From NCBI GenBank assembly GCA_030704615.1, contig CM060733.1, positions 25,236,001 to 25,296,000 on the forward strand: a stretch of 60,000 nucleotides of DNA. Direction: 5' to 3'. This document shows, in pieces, positions 1 to 9,925 of this stretch (position 1 is the first letter of the stretch; every line of letters starts with the position of its first letter). The notes below the pieces were generated by a model, which saw only the letters and a list, made by a program, of their open reading frames with translations, made no database searches and was not told the DNA's origin. Source of the stretch: Takakia lepidozioides. Its lineage: Eukaryota; Streptophyta; Takakiopsida; Takakiales; Takakiaceae. The translations under genes were made by a program, and so were the position numbers.

Positions 1-1440
1 TGGACTTCTGTCCGTTAACAGTGACACAGCTTTTGGTGTGAGCATACAAGTTGTGGACAACTCTCCACATCTTTCCCTTGATCCCACAAGACCAGAGGCG
101 GAACCATAGGCCATCTCTCCACACTGTGTCATAAGCCTTTTTGACATCCAGGAAAAAAACATAAGTGGGTTTCCCTTCCTTTTTCCTTCCCTGGATAATC
201 TGGCTTAGAGTGAAGATATGATCCACACAGCCCCTGTTTCGCCGAAAGCCGGCTTGGCCTTCGTGGAAACAACCTCTAGACTCCAGATCAACCTCGAGAT
301 GAGTACTTATAACTCTGCAGAATGTCTTGCCAACAGCATTGAGGAGCGTGATGCCACGGTAGTTCCCCGGTTCTTCTCTGTCACCCTTCTTGTATAGATT
401 GACAATGACCCCCTGTCGCCAGCGAAAGGGGATCATTTCAGTCTTCCAGATAAGGTTAAAGAGGAGAACTAGGGCCTCTATCATGGGATCGCCACCGTGC
501 TTGATAAGCTCGTTGACAATACCATCAGGTCCACCAGCTTTATATCCATTTAAATGTTCAATTGCTTCCACAATCTCAGAAGAACTAATGGGAGCATTAT
601 AAGCCATTGAAATATACTCCAGTTCATCAGGGCTGTTTTGAATCATAGGAACAGTTTTTCCAACTGTGTCCCTCCATTCAGCAGAAGACCCCTCACTGTT
701 AGACCTACAAGTTCTGCCAAGGATACTGTAGTGAGTTTCAAAGGTTTTGACAATGTCAACCGATGAAGTCACCACTGCACCTTTAGTAGTCTTCAGCGCT
801 TGTACTTGCTGACCGTTTTTCGGCTTGTACAAACGTTGAAGGGCCAACCAGAATTTCTTGTCATTACCACCATGGTGGTTTGAGTTTATTTCACTGTATA
901 ACTTGTTCCAGTATAATTTCTTCTGAGACCTAACAAGCTGATTGATATCTTTACGGAGCTGGTAGTACCTCGCCCACAATTCTGTGTTGGTTTCCAAATT
1001 GCAGCACTCTTTATAGAGGGCTCGTCTCTCAGCTATCTTGAGTTTAATCTCATTGGTCCACCCGCAGACAATTAGTTTCCTCCCAATGATCTTGTCAGCC
1101 ACGGAGGAAACGAAACTCTCCCAAGAGTCCACTGCTCTTTCGACTTCATTTCTTGCGTTAACAGAGCGTGACTGAAGTTCTTGGAGCGATTGGACAAAAT
1201 GAGGGAGAGCCTCTTGCAAGGCCTGGACGTACTCAGCCTTGACCTCCTCATTGTGGAATTTTTCTATGCGCCACTTCCGAATTGAACGTTTCACAGATCT
1301 CTTGGTGGTGGGAAAACACCTTTTGATCTCAGTCCAAACCAGGAAGTGGTCAGAGGTACCAATATCAGTTCTGTCGATCAACACATTGGCACACTGGGGG
1401 AACAAAATTTTGTCCATTATGATATAGTCCACAATGGAAC
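1..1440 (-). CDS. LINE reverse transcriptase ORF2, partial, open to the window edge
   Basis: One minus-strand frame is open from about 1440 to position 1. It begins in the end of the endonuclease (IVDYIIMD and TSDHFLVW, the usual SDH motif), passes a basic linker and enters the RT domain. Visible RT motifs are KAGGPDGIVNELI near 550-510, the fingers block LYKKGDREEPGNYRGITLLN near 400-340, QAGFRRNRG near 260-230 and the first catalytic block FLDVKKAYDTVW near 160-120, which contains the first catalytic Asp. The YxDD box would lie left of the window. The open frame suggests relatively young age despite the frameshifts upstream. Role: target-primed reverse transcription of the element's RNA. 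Confidence 0.85.
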
Positions 1441-2110
1441 GTTCCCCAGTTTGGGATTTCTCAGGAGTCCCACTTGGTCACCTCTTGTCCTGTTATTCAA
1501 GGTCAAAAGCTGAAGCTCTTCTAGACAGTTAATTAACCGTCTGCCATTAGAATTCAGCTCGTCCTCACCAAAAGGTCCAATGATGTCGTCCTGATGGATC
1601 CCTTTGCCCACCCGGCATTGAAGTCCCCCAATAGTACCACCTGACCTTTGGCAAGGAACGAAGCACAGTTCAGCTTTACATCTTCGAAGGCCTTGTCTGC
1701 GTCAGCACTAAGGGTCCCCTCTGTGGGCATGTAAACACAACCAACAAAGAGGTCCTTTGTACTCATGCCGCCCTTCAGATTCAGTTTTAGCCAGATACTA
1801 TGCTCGTACCTCAAACCCTTGTTGATAATTTCACAATTGTCAAACAAGAAATCACGGACAAAGAATCCAACCCCTTTTTGACCGCGTTTGGCAGAGGCTG
1901 CCTTGAGAGTACACATCTTACCTGCCCATTTATAACCATTGACATCTCCAACCAGTTTATCCGACGATTCCCATGTTTCTTGCCCCAGCAGATATGAATA
2001 TCATTAGTCCGAAGAACTTGTCCCACTTCGAGTTGTTTCCTTTGGTTGGTCAACCCTGAGAAGTTGAAATGGGCCAGCCGCAAGCCAGCCCTTTGCATGT
2101 GAATTGTTTG
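1440..2110 (-). pseudogene. LINE apurinic endonuclease domain, frameshifted
   Basis: The minus strand carries AP-endonuclease motifs in three successive frames: LRLAHFNFSGL near 2080, a central part ending LLGDFNAGW near 1650-1620 (the GDFN catalytic block), and the tail joining the RT frame. Frame changes occur near 1905, 1610 and 1450. Intact elements read this domain in the same frame as RT, so this copy is broken in the endonuclease although the RT frame downstream is open. Single-base indels are the simplest explanation. Confidence 0.75.
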
Positions 2111-2932
2111 TCTTCTAGGTAGCTTGTGATTGCTCCTGGACGGCCAACCGTTCTGCAAAGGGGGGACAGTTACCCCATGTGTAGATTTTGCTCGTCTTGT
2201 GTAAACTTTGAGAATTGGTAAACCATTCAGGGTACCAAATCTTTCAGTTACACGATGCACAGGCTCCACACACATAGGGGCAGATTGTCCGTCAGACTGC
2301 TTGGGGACAACTACCCCGTGTATAAATTTTGCTCATCTTGTGTAGACTTTGAGGATTGGTAAACCATTTAGAGTACCAAATCCTTCAGTTACACGACGTT
2401 CAGGCTCTGCACACTTAGGGACAGATTGTCCATCTGACGGCTTGCGGACAATTGCCCTGTGTATAGAATTTGTACGTCTTGTGTAAACCTTGAGGATTGG
2501 TAAACCATTCAGAGTACCAAATCCTTCAGATTCAGGACGTTCAGGTTCCGTACATTTAGGGGCATCTTGTCCTTCTGGCTGTTTGGATTCAACCTCATCC
2601 AGAGCATCAAACCGATTAGAAACTCTCAAGTTGAAGTCGTTGCCCTTGGTTGTCTTCCTAGAGCGCCCCATTGAATCACCAATGTCTAAGACCGCTCTCC
2701 AGCCAGTCAAGGGACGAACTTCTTTGAGATTGAATTGATGCGGGACTCTATTAGAAGCACTTTTGGTCATTGCAACCTTCAACGTACCCCTGTTATCAAG
2801 TCTCGAGATGGTACCATTAGCCATGAAATCCAAGCCTAAGCTAGAGCATGTAGTTTTAAAGGACACATCGTCCATCCTGGGATTCACCCCAAAATCTACA
2901 CATGAAGCCCTAGATTTGGCATAAGTAACCAA
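2111..2932 (-). pseudogene. LINE ORF1-like region with a tandem repeat
   Basis: A minus-strand frame begins at 2932 and runs through the repeat described separately. It is stopped by TGA at 2331-2333, inside the third repeat unit, and the same frame then continues to the endonuclease. I see no zinc knuckle or RRM, so ORF1 function is assigned only from position upstream of the endonuclease. The N-terminal 90 residues include a Ser/Lys/Arg-rich stretch (SMGRSRKTTKGND) consistent with nucleic-acid binding, but this is weak. It could instead be the N-terminal extension of a single-ORF LINE. Confidence 0.5.
2165..2545 (-). repeat. Three tandem copies of a ~141-bp (47-codon) unit
   Basis: The peptide FGTLNGLPILKVYTR recurs three times at 47-residue spacing on the minus strand. 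On the plus strand the marker GTGTA near 2179, 2318 and 2459 shows a period of about 140 bases. The units keep the reading frame (141 is divisible by 3) and differ by scattered substitutions, one of which creates the TGA at 2331-2333. The conserved first third of the unit and a diverged, charged remainder suggest selection or recent amplification of the conserved core. Confidence 0.85.
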
Positions 2933-2990
2933 TTCCCAGGGATCACCCTGAGGAGTGTTGATGTTGATAGGAGCTAAATTTTTGATTGTT

Positions 2991-3399
2991 CTCGCAGGCT
3001 ATAACTTTAAGCACAGGAACCAACCCGAGCCCAAGTGCCGAGTATGCTAGACAGAGCATACGACTGCCCAATTTGGGCGGAAGGGCTGCCCCCAATAGGA
3101 GTCCGCTTGTTACCATTCAGAGATCACACTCCAGGGAGTTGCAGGGAATGGCCCGTGTAGGCATATTCTAAAGAGGGAAAGGCCCCAAGCTTTCCAACTA
3201 AATCCAATGCACTACCTTACCTGAAGCAAAGCGCTTCAGGTCGAAACAAACAAGGACACGAGGTCACAAGGCCGGCATTTAGTCACAGAGACATTAATGT
3301 ACTCCCGTATCAAGTCCACCCAATGTCAATAGGCTTCCTAGAGGACAGGAGACAAGAGAAAGCAAGAGAAAGGTTAGTGGGGACCCCAACAAGCGAAAA
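2991..3399. other. No gene recognised
   Basis: I see no coding or structural signal here. It may be the LINE 5' untranslated region or intron sequence of the dynein-chain-like gene. Confidence 0.3.
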
Positions 3400-3735
3400 G
3401 TCAGCGGAAAGCTCTAAAACCTCATAACGTCCACTGAAAGCTCAAAGAGCTTATGGGACAAGAGGAAGCAGGATACAATGGCTTGCCTAAGATGGAACCC
3501 TTCATGCAGATCTAGTGCCAAACATTTGTGATCCTCGTAGTGGAGCACCTCTGAAGGGATTGGCTATCTCATTATAGGCAATAGTTGTTCCCGGATCTCA
3601 TAGTAGAGGGCCGTGAAAGAAGAAATGTTCTTCAGTTTCAATCCTGCTGTCATCTTTAGCACAAGCAGGGCACAAGGAGTCAGCACACTCCAGGTTGTCC
3701 TATCTACCAGTCTCTGTCCACAGACTGTGAAAAGA
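3400..3735 (-). mobile_element. Truncated LINE 3' end (copy 1 of the CPAC/ATTTC-tail family)
   Basis: The minus strand encodes the last part of a LINE ORF2: a Cys-rich knuckle LCPAC, then IETEEHFFF and a broken PLYYEIR-like segment at about 3690-3570, typical of the C-terminus after RT. It is followed by a 3' UTR that contains the block CATAAGCTCTTTGAGCTTTC and a GGACGTTAT element near 3440-3420. The same knuckle and UTR recur at 35235-35640. There is no RT, so it is a dead 5'-truncated insertion. It lies in the last visible intron of the dynein-chain-like gene. Confidence 0.75.
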
Positions 3736-3736
3736 G

Positions 3737-3900
3737 AAATGAAACAAAATGAAATGAAACGATACTTTATAGCATCCACGGGAAGCTCAAAGAGTTCAAG
3801 GGACAAAAGGAAGCAGTAAACAAGAAAGTGGGGCGCTGGACAAGCAGCCCGAAGACTCGGATTCACTATCAAGAGATTTTTTAAGCTGGAGAGCCTCATG
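3737..3900 (-). mobile_element. Truncated LINE 3' UTR (copy 2)
   Basis: On the minus strand the block ends with the family's tail: AAGTATCGTTTCATTTC, then ATTTC-type repeats (3737-3775), preceded by the GAGCTTCC/GGATGC element. The body at 3830-3900 holds the CATGAGG stretch shared with other copies. It is joined head to tail with copy 1, suggesting repeated insertion in or beside an existing tail. Confidence 0.7.
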
Positions 3901-3942
3901 CAGATAGGCCGCCAGGCATCTCCGAAGAGAAAGGAAGAAGAA

Positions 3943-4020
3943 AATGAAATGAAATGAAATGGTACTTTATAACGTCCGCGGAAAAGAAAGGAGCTTTTTA
4001 TGTGCACAAAACGCCCAAAG
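3943..4020 (-). mobile_element. Truncated LINE tail (copy 3)
   Basis: This short piece has the diagnostic end on the minus strand: CCGCGGACGTTATAAAGTAC followed by CATTTC repeats (3943-3985). It sits next to copies 1 and 2. Confidence 0.65.
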
Positions 4021-4133
4021 ACAGACAGAGGAACAGAGAGCAGCATCAGGAAACCTTCCAACTCAACCTGAAATCCAACTTTCATATACTGCATAGGTAA
4101 TCCTAGTATGGTAAGCAGGGAACACCATCGTAC

Positions 4134-7100
4134 AGGAGGACTTGGCAAAGGAGACAATGGCGCATTTGGTCCCTCCCAGTACGTAAACAGCTCTGGCAAT
4201 ATCACAACCGTAGTCGTGGGGTTTGTGACTTTTTCCTTGCTTCCATGGCCCACCACCTTCCATGGCTCATATGCATCTGGCTTCACTTTTCCGGCAATTG
4301 AGTCTGCAATATCCCAAGAATTCACCTGCAACCCATGCACTTATGTGTGCAGCAGTTGACATGGATAGCAAAACCATTTCAAATGTATCTTTCTGGAAAA
4401 AGCAAGAGCATGGAGTCATTTCACATTTCCAGAAGTCCCAGCGATCTGTGTGAAGTCTTGTAGTAGTCCAGACATGACGGGTATCAACAGACATTGCAAG
4501 TACACTACAGACATAAAGTGGAAGCTGGACATCAAAGTGGCTTAGCGGAACCCCTCTCCTGCTCAAATACACACTAGACAGAATTTGCGACTCACCTGAA
4601 CAGCATCAGACTGAGTGGACAAAGCTGAGGCCTGGACCTCCTTGGACTTGATAAGGCTAAACATGGTTTGACTGATGCCGTCCGAGTAATTATCACTCCC
4701 CTGCTTAAACTGCAATATCCAAGCAAACCAGTGATAAGGCTTCAGATACCGAAAAATACTCAATCTATTCAGTTTTCATAGAGACCAAATCCGGTGAAAA
4801 CAAATAGCAACCAATTACATACTAACAGCTCGCAATATCAATGCCCTTGGTGTAGTTGTGTGATCTACTGAAGTTGTCACAGAATTTTATGTAACCATTC
4901 CACTCCAAAATCAGACCGACAGCTAAACAGTACTGCTGGCCTGAAGAATACGAGCAGGTGTGTTACCTCCAGGAGCTTCTCATATCGACTGTTGCGATCA
5001 AGAACCTTGTTGATAGTTTCAAAAGCCATGTTCAAGTTGTTTCCTCGCAAGTTCAGAAGCACGAAATTGGGACTCTCGGTTACATGAACTGCAACGATTT
5101 TCTCCAGCTCCTACAGTCAAAGAGGAGAAACAGAACTGCTAATTCCCGAGGTCTTTTGGATGTCCTTCCTTCCCATGTCTCACAGTAAAAAGCACCACAT
5201 TTATGGCGCAAAGAATTCTCAGCTGGTAGCTACCCTCTCTTCCTAAGAAAGAGAGCTCGTAGCAAATTGACCCAGGTCCACATCATTAATGTGCTGTCAG
5301 AACTTCTCTAAGCTTGGAACAAAACCCTACTCACCGCAGGCTTCTGCATAATCCTCCCAGAGAACTACAAAAAAGCTCCTCACTTCCATTCCCCCAAGAA
5401 CATGCCTTCCATCAGACATGACAAGAATCAAGGATGCCCATGCAATACTTTTAGGACAGTTAGTTATCTTGCATTGAACCTCAATTTTCCTCGTATGAGA
5501 TGTCCAAGCTATGCCAAAGTTGTTATTTTCCTTCGGCATAAGTTTTGAGGTGAAATTTTTGAGTCAAAGTAAATGCATGGCAGCTAACCTGCATGAGGCT
5601 TTACCTCTGACACAATCCCTGGAGCAATTGTTGCTTTTGGACTGCTTGTGGAGGGCCCCTCTCTCTTTCTTGTTTCTTTTCTTAAAGTACCATTTCATTT
5701 CATTTCTTTCTCATTTAGCTTTCCACGGACATCATAAATACCATTTCATTTCATTTAAGCTCTTTGAGCTTTCTGCGGACGTTTGAAAGTACCATTTCAT
5801 TTCTCCTGTTGCTCTAATATTCCTTTGTCTCTCTTACTGAAAGTCTCTTTATGCAATCTGCTTGTCAGAGGCCCCCTTGTTGTCAAGACCAGAAGTGACT
5901 AGTAAGCACGAGCCAGCCCCCATTTCCCCTTTCGTCCCCAGTAGTTGAGTCAAGAGCCTCCTTTCAAACAGAAGAATGAAAGAACAAAAGTCAAGTCAAC
6001 ACCTTCTCAAGTGTCGGAGTAACAATGGGAGCAGACACAACGACAACACGTCGTTTAGGATATCGTGGGGTGTCCAAGAGAATGGATGACTTGAAGCTTC
6101 TTGACCTTCTGGACTCTTGACCATCCTCTCGCTGGTCAATCTCGGGCTCTAGTTCGACTGTCTCGGGGGTAATGCTTCCTGCTGTGCTGGTCACTGAAAA
6201 CCCAGTTCGGCTGTATTGCCCATAGAAGAGAAAATTCCACTTGAAGTTAGCAAGGACTACCCACAAGATGTTAAAGATGAGGTGTAACAGCCAACATTCA
6301 AGTTCTCCCAGTATGAAGAAGATAAAATGACATTTGACAGGGCCCTTCCACTTTCTCTGTGGGTGTCACATCAACATCATGACAAATTTAGGGCAAGACC
6401 CAAGTCTTTGGTAAAGATCCAGCTCCATTAGTTGTTTGGGTGCATGCAATTCTCAGGAAGAAAGATGCCAACTCTAGCATAATCCACATCAAAGAATTTC
6501 AAAAAGCAGGCAAGGTGCACATGCTTATCCAACTTGTGGATATGTACAACTGTGAAAACAAAAGCGAAAAAATCTTGTGATTGAAGTAAGGTAGAACCTG
6601 TAAATTGGTACCGAGCTCTCAAAATCAGAGTCCTGGGCGGACTGCATACCAGTACTTTGCATCTTCTCTAGAAGCACCGTGGGCTTCAGTGACACGAGAG
6701 ATTTTGGGGTCACATCTTTGCCACTCTCATTGAATACCTGTTCCACATTGTGCCACCTCTCAGACCTGATTGGGTTCTTGCATTCAACTGTAGTAAGATC
6801 TCAGAGATCTTTCTAACGGCCTATTTCTCTTCCAAATTGCAAACAACATAGTAGGATAGAGAATTCTTGCATTTGCATTTGAAACCTAAGTTCGAAGGGT
6901 CAAGCCATTGGCAGTACTGCAACAAGCACGACTTTAAAAGTGGTGATCAAGTACAGTTGCAGTTTCTTGAAGATTCCAATCCCAAGCGTTGCTCAAAAAG
7001 GATGGTGCCTCAAAGCTACAACTGGAAAGCATATCTAAGGTGAAGTGCTTTTCTCCCACACCAGAAGGTGCAAGTTTCATAGGCTTTGTACTTACTATCT

Positions 7101-7970
7101 GGGGCCCTGCAGCAACAGTTTACTGTCCTTTTGCAGTCCAGTTTGATTTGAAACTACTGGTACCGCTGGTTTCTGGCTGTCACATTCACAGCTGATTGAC
7201 AAACACACAGTACCTGCATGATCTCACGGTCGTCATGGCCATACTTCTTTTTCTTCCCTCGAGGAGCCCGCAATCCTGACCTATTGCTGGCCCTGCACAA
7301 TCAAACATGAAAATAATTGCCTTATCAAACCCTTGCTCAGTAGCCATCACGGTCTTTGGAACAGTAGAGTCTATTGTGCCACCGTTCATGACAATTGTCA
7401 AGCTTATTTTTAGGGGTAACGATTTCGAATATATGGATATGCATGCTCTCAAGAAATCACTTTCTAGGAGAGCCAGCATGAATACAACAGTACATGATTG
7501 ATCCTGTCTCATACAGAGAATTTTGCACACTTGAGAGCAGGGAAGAGTGGACCAGACTTTGACGAAAGTGACACTTGAGAGCTGCCAGATTGGCGACGTG
7601 ATGACGTATATGTCGACGCCCGCGATCCAGCTGATGCTTGGGCGGCAGCAGCATCTGCTCGAGCTTTGGCCAAATTGAACTGGTTGCGATTGTTTTCACG
7701 CTGCCCCAGAGGTATAGCTGCTGATCCGGACGCGGATTGTCTGTTTGGAGATGCCGGTCTCTTGGGAGAACCTGAGCCTGACTTCTTGTCCGCAGATATC
7801 GGCCTCTTATTAGGGGTTCCGGAGTCCGACTTCTTCCCGGCCGATGCCGGTCTCTTGGGGGACTTTGAGGCTGATTTCTTGTCACCCGATGCGGGTCTCC
7901 TAGGAGACCCTGTCCCGGATTTCTTGTCATCCTGCTTTTTTCCTGCCGATGGCGCTGTGTTCTCTGTCAT
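4134..7970 (-). CDS. Axonemal dynein intermediate chain-like (DNAI4/WDR78/IC138 type), N-terminal part, seven exons
   Basis: Predicted exons on the minus strand: 7970-7531, 7292-7214, 6737-6598, 6210-6003, 5110-4967, 4709-4596 and 4325 to about 4134. All use GT-AG boundaries and join in frame to 439 codons. The start is ATG 7970-7968. Exon 1 is a Lys/Ser/Pro repeat region. Recognisable blocks follow in the order I recall for this family: VFNESGKDVTPKSL, SRTGFSV, VHVTESPNFVLLNL with NRSRYEKLL-like spacing, GISQTMFSLIKSKEVQ, and VNSWDIADS. The C-terminal WD40 propeller is not seen and should lie left of the window beyond the LINE cluster. Family role: a subunit of inner-arm dynein I1/f that regulates flagellar beating. 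The assignment rests on remembered motif order, so it is moderate. LINE fragments lie in introns 4 and 7. The last donor (4133) is the least certain boundary. Confidence 0.6.
5570..5815 (+). mobile_element. Truncated LINE 3' UTR (copy 4), in an intron
   Basis: The plus strand reads the family 3' UTR: GCATGAGGCTTTACC, CAATCCCTGGAGCAATT, GGGCCCCTCTCTC-like stretch, then AAGTACCATTTCATTTC. A second tail follows (GAGCTTTCTGCGGACG then AAAGTACCATTTCATTTC), so at least two tails are stacked. It lies in intron 4 of the dynein-chain-like gene, antisense to it. Confidence 0.75.
7724..7931 (-). repeat. SPKRPAS tandem repeats in exon 1 of the dynein-chain-like gene
   Basis: Residues of about 14-82 consist of four to five units of 15-16 residues built on KKSxSxSPKRPAS (variants SPRRPAS, TPNKRPIS). 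The region is basic, low in hydrophobics and rich in SP/TP sites, so it is probably disordered and a candidate for proline-directed phosphorylation. The repeats also produce a long mirror frame on the plus strand. Confidence 0.8.
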
Positions 7971-9064
7971 GATAACTTACCTCAGATTCTTCAACTCATT
8001 AGTGCTTGTCTCGAAAGATCACCAGCGAAGTGAGTGTAGCACCGTCAGCTGCAGTTCAGCACTGAGCAGCATAGTCGACCTTCACATCCTCACACGAAAC
8101 GCAATGTACGTCGGCAGAGTAGCGCAGAATCTCGAATGGATTACATTTGAATGCCCGACCCAGAGTAGAGGCTGCAGACAATGTGAGGCCATACCCTAGT
8201 TCAAAAATTCAACCATCACGCCGGTGCCACAAGCACCTCCGCAATCGACAAAAGCTCCAGTACTCCTCGCACTTCTCAATTTGAAATATAGGTGGAGGCC
8301 CCATACCCCTCACGTCGTCATCATCCATCTGCAGATCGGCAATGCCATGCACTGCCCTGCCTGCATAGTTTCCATTAAACAAGAGAAATCAAAACTGAGA
8401 TAACTGACAAGTTGAAATGCACAGGAGCAAGAATACTGAAACAGCTTGCTGCAGCCTCCACAGATTCAACAAGAGGTAGATTCAACAATGGCAGAGACAG
8501 ATGAGATGAAAGAAATTGAAAGAACAGAAAAATGTAGGTGACAAAGCACCCCTTTGGCAGTGCCCAAAAGCTTCACTGTCTATGATGAAAGTATTTCACA
8601 TGTAAAATCCTAAACTTGAATGGAACAGGGTTCGTGTGAGAGAGAATTGGAGAGAAGAATGAGGACGCAAAGATCAGGAAGCGAGCACGGCGGTTGCTGA
8701 CGCCACAGCCGTGAGAACCCCGTATGCATCTCGTATTCGTATATGTACGCTTCTCTTCGCCGACCTTGTACATACATTACCCTCTCGTATCTGGCGTATA
8801 CGTGGGATTCGGCCGACACTTCTCATTGGTCCACGTGGTGCCTTCCATTCTGAATAACCTATAAACCATGCTACCTATTTGACGACTGAAAAATGGGAGA
8901 CTAGCTCTAGTGTAGAGCAGGAATAGGGTCCCTAAGTGCCACGTCATCATCGTCATCTCTGCCCAACTGCCTAAGAAAACCAAAGAAAAAAATTGCCTCA
9001 CTTCAAAACAAAATTGTCAATGTGCATCAGACTAAGTGTTCCATACTCGTGATGTCTGTTTTCA
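7971..9064. other. Upstream region of the dynein-chain-like gene; no gene recognised
   Basis: This holds the promoter and 5' UTR of the minus-strand gene that starts at 7970. No long frame with recognisable homology is seen. A clear TATA box could not be tied to a start site. Confidence 0.3.
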
Positions 9065-9925
9065 TTGAATTTCCAGCTCCACTCCTTGGGATCTAGGTGG
9101 AGGGCCATGATGGGGCAGCCTCCAATCCAAACGAACGAGTTTGTGGAAAACCAGAGTGACAGAGGTTTAGAGATGATAAGGAGGAATCCAGATGGGGCTG
9201 TCCCTGCTCTTACTTTTACAGGAAGATTTGTCCATGCAAAGTTTGCGGAGGCGACAACCACCCAGTTCTGGTTCTGCAGGCACGACATTATGACTTGCGT
9301 GTATGGAAAGCCCAAGTACGGCATACAAACAATGCCAGAGGCTCCCCCGGTGTGGCCGGTGGAACCAGGCTGCGATCTGAGTCAGGTTGAGGCTGACGCC
9401 CTTACTGCCACAAGATTTCGGATGGTGCAGCGCACTGACGTCCCCAGACAACCATTTTCGCTTCCATAGCCTCTACCACCGACCCCTGTGAGAGCAAGAA
9501 CAATGGGACGCGACAGCTCTAAACATCCTACACACCGTTGGGGGAAACCGAAGAGGCGGCGACCTCCCTCAAAAGTGAACGAGACAAGGATGGGGAATGC
9601 ACTTCAGATGAACTGTACAATCTAGAGCTCGACAGAAGTGCCCTCACCAGGCTTCGGGCGTGTGTATCAGATGGCCACGACAGGCTCAGCTGTTCGCAAT
9701 GAGGTGTACACCATCACCATTTCAGAATTACCCACTTGCAATTGCACCGACTTCCAGATCATGGCGAACAAGGGGGCATCATACTGCCCTTGCAAGCATC
9801 TGTACTACGTGTACTTAAAGAGACTTTGGTGTAATTCCACAACTCATCACTTCATACATGCACCAGGGTTGAGCCCCCAAGAGGTGCACACTCTTCTGAA
9901 TATGGATCCAGGGGACCAGTGAGCT
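9065..9925 (+). pseudogene. SWIM zinc-finger protein, with two in-frame stops
   Basis: One plus-strand frame from 9065 to TGA at about 9922 is broken only by TAG at 9467-9469 and TAG at 9623-9625. The C-terminal part has a SWIM finger: CNC, a 14-residue spacer, then CPCKH (CxC...CxH), in the setting ITISELPTCNCTDF and KHLYYVYLKRL. After it comes HAPGLSPQEVHTLL. This resembles the plant ZSWIM2-like host proteins; MULE transposases also carry SWIM, but no DDE catalytic region is visible. The N-terminal part (FRHD-like and GKPKYG blocks) is unrecognised. The two TAGs suggest a decayed gene; an intron spanning either stop cannot be excluded. Confidence 0.55.

Larger units (their letters stand above)
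1..2990 (-). mobile_element. LINE (non-LTR retrotransposon), 5' part, continuing past the left edge
   Basis: Read on the minus strand, this block runs ORF1-like region, then an AP-type endonuclease, then reverse transcriptase, in the usual LINE order. The 3' end lies beyond position 1. No LTRs flank it. The RT resembles the animal-type CR1/Jockey style (motifs KAGGPDGI, NYRGITLLN, QAGFRRNRG, FLDVKKAYDTVW) more than the L1 type usual in plants; that clade impression is from motif memory, not a tree. The endonuclease is frameshifted, so this copy is not functional as a whole. It lies immediately downstream (in gene sense) of the last visible exon of the dynein-chain-like gene, so it may sit inside one of that gene's introns. 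The 5' boundary near 2990 is approximate. Confidence 0.85.

Noticed and set aside
2165-2545. CRISPR array
   Set aside because: Units are adjacent, in frame and about 141 bp, without short repeats separated by unique spacers; the setting is a plant nuclear LINE.
3564-4340. 258-codon minus-strand open frame
   Set aside because: It is a chance run-on of exon 7 of the dynein-chain-like gene through its donor into antisense LINE copies; its second half is LINE 3' UTR and knuckle sequence.
5327-5539. 70-codon minus-strand frame as another exon of the dynein-chain-like gene
   Set aside because: Exons 4 and 5 join in phase 0 directly (LEK|ELEK) and skipping this block keeps the family motif order, so it is intron sequence.
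7666-8199. 177-codon plus-strand frame
   Set aside because: It mirrors the SPKRPAS repeat exon on the opposite strand, and its periodic LLGDPEPDFLS-type units follow from those repeats.
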